Origin: Agrobacterium pusense
GTDB taxonomy: Bacteria > Pseudomonadota > Alphaproteobacteria > Rhizobiales > Rhizobiaceae
Direction: 5' to 3'
DNA: 64,000 bases
Assembly: GCF_900102105.1 (NCBI RefSeq)
Contig: NZ_FNBB01000004.1
Location: forward strand, 341,058 to 405,057
Part shown: one piece after another, positions 61,193-64,000 of the stretch
Layout: every line of letters begins with the position of its first letter
How positions within the stretch are numbered: position 1 is the stretch's first letter
Made by a program: the position numbers and the translations under genes
The notes under the pieces: model-generated
What the model was told of the DNA's origin: nothing
Databases searched by the model: none
The model's input: the letters and a program-made list of their open reading frames with translations, nothing else

Positions 61193-61605
61193 GACTGAAG
61201 CTCAATTTCGAAAAGGGGGTCTCCGAAGCCCACGAGCGCACCATGCTCCGCAAGCTGACGGGTTACGGTACCAGCCCGACCGGTGGTAACGGGAACAAGG
61301 ATGTGGCCAATGCGGACCGAGCCCAACGCCTGGCCGATTTTTTTGTTGGATATAAATGGATCTTCGCCATCGGCTTCAGATGCGTGAAAATGGCCGGCAA
61401 TCGGAGCTTTGACGACGGCTCTGGATGGTTCGGTTTTCTGTGAAGGCAACGTCGCTGAAGGCTTCGCCGCCTTGCCGCATGAAGAAACGACAAGGCGAAT
61501 TTCGCAGCCGGGAGCGCTGATTTCCAAGCCGTCTACCCTGGCATCCGCCAGCATCTCGGTCAGCGCCGCCAGAACAGCCGGATCGGTAAAATCAAGCTTG
61601 CTCAT
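61189..61605 (-). CDS. Biotin-carrier-like protein lacking the biotinyl lysine
   Basis: The 138-residue protein has a barrel-sandwich (biotinyl/lipoyl) C-terminal half: VKAPIAGHFHAS, IGQALGSVRIGHILVPVTTG and GALVGFGDPLFEIE. Where carrier proteins have E-A-M-K, this one reads GHILVPV, without a lysine. A second, intact carrier gene leads the operon. The first 60 residues, with a DGLEISAPGCEIRLV stretch, resemble the AccB N-terminal part. It may bridge the carboxylase and carboxyltransferase parts structurally. ATGA overlaps on both sides keep it in step with its neighbours, arguing against decay. Confidence 0.75.
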   Translation of the reverse strand: MSKLDFTDPAVLAALTEMLADARVDGLEISAPGCEIRLVVSSCGKAAKPSATLPSQKTEPSRAVVKAPIAGHFHASEADGEDPFISNKKIGQALGSVRIGHILVPVTTGRAGTVTRQLAEHGALVGFGDPLFEIELQS

Positions 61606-62984
61606 GATGCGCTCCAGGCTTCAAGCCATTGCTCAAGATAATGAATGTCCGTTTCCCCTTCTGAAAAACCGGGATCCCGAAAGAGGGATTGAAGAAGAGC
61701 TAGATTGCTGGAGATACCGTCCAGGCGCGTCTCGGCCAGCGCATGCCTCATCTTCGCCATGGCCTCGGCGCGGCTCGGTGCATGCACGATCAGTTTTGCG
61801 ATGAGAGAGTCGTAATAGGGCGAGACGCGGTAGCCGCTGTGGATGTGTGTATCGACCCTGACGCCGTCCCCTTCGGGCCACGAAAGATCGGTGATCACAC
61901 CGGCGGAAGGTAGAGCTGTCTTTGGGTCCTCCGCGTTGATACGGCACTCGAAGGAGTGCCCTTCGCAAACTATATCTATCTGGCGCAGCGGTAGCCGCTC
62001 ATCCTGCGCGGACCTAATCTGCGCCTGCACGATATCGATGCCGCTCGTCATCTCAGTGACGGGATGCTCAACCTGAAGGCGCGTATTCATCTCGATAAAG
62101 TAGAACTTGCCATTTTCGTAGAGAAACTCGAAGGTGCCGACCCCGCGATAGCCAATTTGTCGACAGGCTTTCACGCAAGCGAGCCCGACGGGCTCGACGA
62201 TCTCCGCGGTGATGCCCGGCGCAGGCGCCTCCTCCACCACCTTCTGGTGGCGGCGTTGCATGGAGCAGTCGCGATGGCCGAGCCATACAGCGTTACCATA
62301 CCTGTCGCACAATACCTGGATTTCGATATGTCGTGGATGCAGGAGGAATTTTTCCATATAGAGGTCGGCATTACCGAACGCCTGCCGCGCCTCTTCGCGT
62401 GTGACAGTGAACGCCTCATTCAACTCACTTGGGCCATGTACCACACGCATTCCCCGCCCGCCGCCGCCACCAGCGGCCTTGATGATGACGGGGTAGCCGA
62501 TATCCGCAGCAATCTGGGAAACAAGCTCACCGTCATCGGGCAAAGCCGCGTCAGGGCCGGGCACACAGGGAACGCCTGCAGCGATCATTGCACGCTTTGC
62601 GGCAATCTTGTCTCCCATCGTCGCAATGGCGCATTCATCGGGGCCAATGAAGACCATTCCCGCATTCTCGACGACCCGCGAGAAAGCGGCGTTTTCAGAG
62701 AGAAATCCATAGCCGGGATGAATCGCGTCCGCGCCGGTAAGGCGGGCCGCGAGGAGGATCGCGTCCCTATTGAGATAGCTCTTGCTCGCATTGGCCGGGC
62801 CGATACACAGAAAACCGTCTTCCGTCTCGCTAGAGGAGGCGTTCCTGTCCGCTTCCGAGCAAATTGTGACTGTCTTTAAACCCAAGGCGTGGCAGGCTCG
62901 GCGAATCCGAACGGCTATCTCCCCACGATTGGCAATGAGTACTGTATCGAAGAGCGGGCGGGGAACGGCAGAATTCTCGCGCAT
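61602..62984 (-). CDS. Biotin carboxylase (AccC-like)
   Basis: The 460-residue protein is a complete biotin carboxylase. It has VLIANRGEIAVRIRRACHALG, the Gly-rich ATP loop KAAGGGGGRGM, HIEIQVLCDRYGN, the RDCSMQRRHQK block, FEFLYENGKFYFIEMNTRLQVEHPVTE (catalytic Glu, Asn, Arg split here) and HAPSRAEAMAKM. It carboxylates carrier-bound biotin with ATP and bicarbonate. It probably charges the adjacent carrier for the PxpB/PxpC pair rather than for fatty-acid synthesis, since no accA/accD is present. The ATG overlaps the carrier stop by one base. Confidence 0.88.
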   Translation of the reverse strand: MRENSAVPRPLFDTVLIANRGEIAVRIRRACHALGLKTVTICSEADRNASSSETEDGFLCIGPANASKSYLNRDAILLAARLTGADAIHPGYGFLSENAAFSRVVENAGMVFIGPDECAIATMGDKIAAKRAMIAAGVPCVPGPDAALPDDGELVSQIAADIGYPVIIKAAGGGGGRGMRVVHGPSELNEAFTVTREEARQAFGNADLYMEKFLLHPRHIEIQVLCDRYGNAVWLGHRDCSMQRRHQKVVEEAPAPGITAEIVEPVGLACVKACRQIGYRGVGTFEFLYENGKFYFIEMNTRLQVEHPVTEMTSGIDIVQAQIRSAQDERLPLRQIDIVCEGHSFECRINAEDPKTALPSAGVITDLSWPEGDGVRVDTHIHSGYRVSPYYDSLIAKLIVHAPSRAEAMAKMRHALAETRLDGISSNLALLQSLFRDPGFSEGETDIHYLEQWLEAWSAS

Positions 62985-63412
62985 CAGGCGATCTCCGCCA
63001 GAAGTTCATCTACGTCTACCTCGCCACCATCCGTGGCAGTAAGGTAAGTAACGCGGCCCGCGCATGGCGCAGCAATCTTATTGAAGACTTTCATCGCTTC
63101 GATAATGAAAAGTGTCTGTCCCTCTTCCACCGTGTCGTCATGTTCCACAAAGGGACCTTCGCCTGGAGCGGGAGCGCGGTGGAGAATGCCAAAAACCGGC
63201 GCGCGGATTGCCCTGCCCCGAACGGTACGTTCTTCCAAAATCTGCGCGATAGACGGTTGCACGTCCTCGTTCTGTCTTTCTGGCGTCGCTTCAGCGACGT
63301 CACCTACCGTTTTGAATATGCGCACCGTGACACCGTCTTCTGTCACGAACAGACTACTAACGGGCGACTTTCCAACAAAATCGATCAATGTTTTTATTTT
63401 TGGCAGGTCCAT
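62984..63412 (-). CDS. Biotin carboxyl carrier protein (AccB-like)
   Basis: The 142-residue carrier has the biotinyl motif IIEAMKVFNKI with Lys108, framed by APVFGILHRAPAPGEGPFV and TVEEGQTLF, the usual fold of AccB. An N-terminal arm (IKTLIDFVGKSPVSSLFVTEDGVTVRI) is AccB-like. It is the first gene of the biotin-dependent operon. The chosen ATG at 63412 starts MDLPKIKT; another ATG two codons upstream is possible, and no clear ribosome site decides. Confidence 0.86.
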   Translation of the reverse strand: MDLPKIKTLIDFVGKSPVSSLFVTEDGVTVRIFKTVGDVAEATPERQNEDVQPSIAQILEERTVRGRAIRAPVFGILHRAPAPGEGPFVEHDDTVEEGQTLFIIEAMKVFNKIAAPCAGRVTYLTATDGGEVDVDELLAEIA

Positions 63413-63747
63413 TATCATACTCAACAGCGTTGGGAGCCGCTTGATCGGACCACCGGGCATGGCGGGTCGTCATCGGCACACATGCCAACTTACGCGAAGG
63501 ACACACCGATGGGGTCAAAGGAATTTTTGATGGGTGACAGGAATTCCACGTCGCTGTTCGAGTTGGATCGTAGTCCACCGCGAAGGCGACAGAGGTCTGA
63601 ATCATTGCGGGTTGCAGAGCGGAGCCGCTGTCCCGGTCAAAATTTCGGAAGACCCGCGCTTTTTAAGGATTGACGCGGGAGACCGGCCGGATTGCTTGCC
63701 GTAAACAATTCAAGTCCTATTTAATGCACCATCTCGCCCGCTGCCGC

Positions 63748-63834
63748 CTACTCATCTGACATCCGCTCGTCCCATTCCGGACTCGCCAGCGTCTTGATAT
63801 TAACCTGGTCGCGCGCACAGGCATGCCGGACCAT
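63748..63834 (-). CDS. Possible 28-residue peptide or gene end
   Basis: The frame ends with VNIKTLASPEWDERMSDE and looks like the C-terminal end of a real protein. An in-frame GTG six codons upstream could start it earlier. No ribosome site or family is visible. It lies 73 bases behind tRNA-fMet on the same strand. Confidence 0.25.
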   Translation of the reverse strand: MVRHACARDQVNIKTLASPEWDERMSDE

Positions 63835-63841
63835 TCGGCCG

Positions 63842-63866
63842 ACTGCATCCACTTTCCGGATGCAGT
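63842..63866 (-). terminator. Perfect 9-bp hairpin downstream of tRNA-fMet
   Basis: ACTGCATCC (63842-63850) pairs with GGATGCAGT (63858-63866), 41 bases behind the tRNA on its own strand. It lacks a T-run. Confidence 0.45.
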
Positions 63867-63904
63867 GAGACTATGCTTTATCTGTTTTGTCTTTGGATTG
63901 TTGT

Positions 63905-63983
<79 letters not shown>

Positions 63984-64000
63984 TCCAGCGCATTCGGCAA

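Noticed and set aside
61189..61605. Interpretation of the second carrier-like gene as a pseudogene
   Set aside because: The frame is intact and its start and stop codons overlap both neighbours, as in the rest of the operon. A retained lysine-less paralogue is more likely.
63140..63673. A 177-codon plus-strand frame near the right edge
   Set aside because: It is mostly antisense to the biotin-carrier gene and shows no domain pattern.

Overview
The window reads as alphaproteobacterial chromosome or chromid of the Rhizobiaceae type (Agrobacterium, Neorhizobium or Rhizobium-like). The signs are high GC, ATGA or GTGA stop/start overlaps within operons, many ABC uptake systems each paired with a catabolic enzyme and a dedicated regulator, candidate EcfG (general stress response) promoters, and family members typical of rhizobia (a dialkylglycine decarboxylase, an AttH-like secreted protein, a beta-1,2-glucanase-type hydrolase). 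No transposase, integrase, phage gene, rRNA or CRISPR array was seen. The only RNA gene found is an initiator tRNA at the right edge.

Layout. 1-4.7 kb: sugar-acid catabolism (enolase-superfamily dehydratase, DapA-family aldolase, 2-dehydro-3-deoxygalactonokinase, the start of a sugar ABC transporter, an SGNH hydrolase). 4.7-9 kb: dialkylglycine decarboxylase with a divergent LysR regulator, then a CSS/EAL cyclic-di-GMP phosphodiesterase. 9.3-14.7 kb: a stress-type block (Lys/Ala-rich small protein, pyruvate-oxidase-like enzyme, YghA-like SDR, tandem-repeat small protein, GMC oxidoreductase). 15.2-21.1 kb: an OpuC/EgtU-like quaternary-amine ABC transporter, a HutC-type regulator and a histidine-ammonia-lyase homologue that lacks the Ala-Ser-Gly triad from which the MIO cofactor forms. 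21.2-24 kb: a PhnD-like cytoplasmic protein and a membrane desaturase opposite an XRE regulator. 24.3-26.8 kb: a DUF2934 protein and glycogen debranching enzyme GlgX. 26.9-34 kb: cytosine-deaminase-like amidohydrolase, NTF2-like protein, FCD-type GntR regulator, NMT1-type ABC transporter and gamma-glutamyltransferase, linked by a repeated 13-mer. 34-38 kb: alcohol dehydrogenase, 2H phosphoesterase, SDR and GlxA-type regulator. 38-45 kb: a LolCDE/AttEFGH-like exporter with its AttH-like protein, a GH144-like glucanase, and a lipocalin-SDR pair. 45-51.4 kb: AraC regulator, polyol/sugar ABC transporter and xylitol/sorbitol-type dehydrogenase. 51.6-57.4 kb: SDR, polar-amino-acid ABC transporter and RraA-like aldolase operon with a divergent LysR regulator. 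57.4-63.4 kb: an aminotransferase and a biotin carboxylase/BCCP/PxpB/PxpC/PxpA operon. 63.9 kb: tRNA-fMet.

The most interesting locus is 15.2-21.1 kb. A quaternary-ammonium importer, a HutC-like repressor with a matching operator, and an MIO-less HAL homologue together fit uptake and trimethylamine elimination of ergothioneine or histidine betaine. Second is the split biotin-dependent system at 58.7-63.4 kb, which contains one normal biotin carrier and one carrier-like paralogue without the biotinyl lysine. Third is a set of four GGAAC-N17-GTT promoter matches, which ties four scattered genes to the general stress response.
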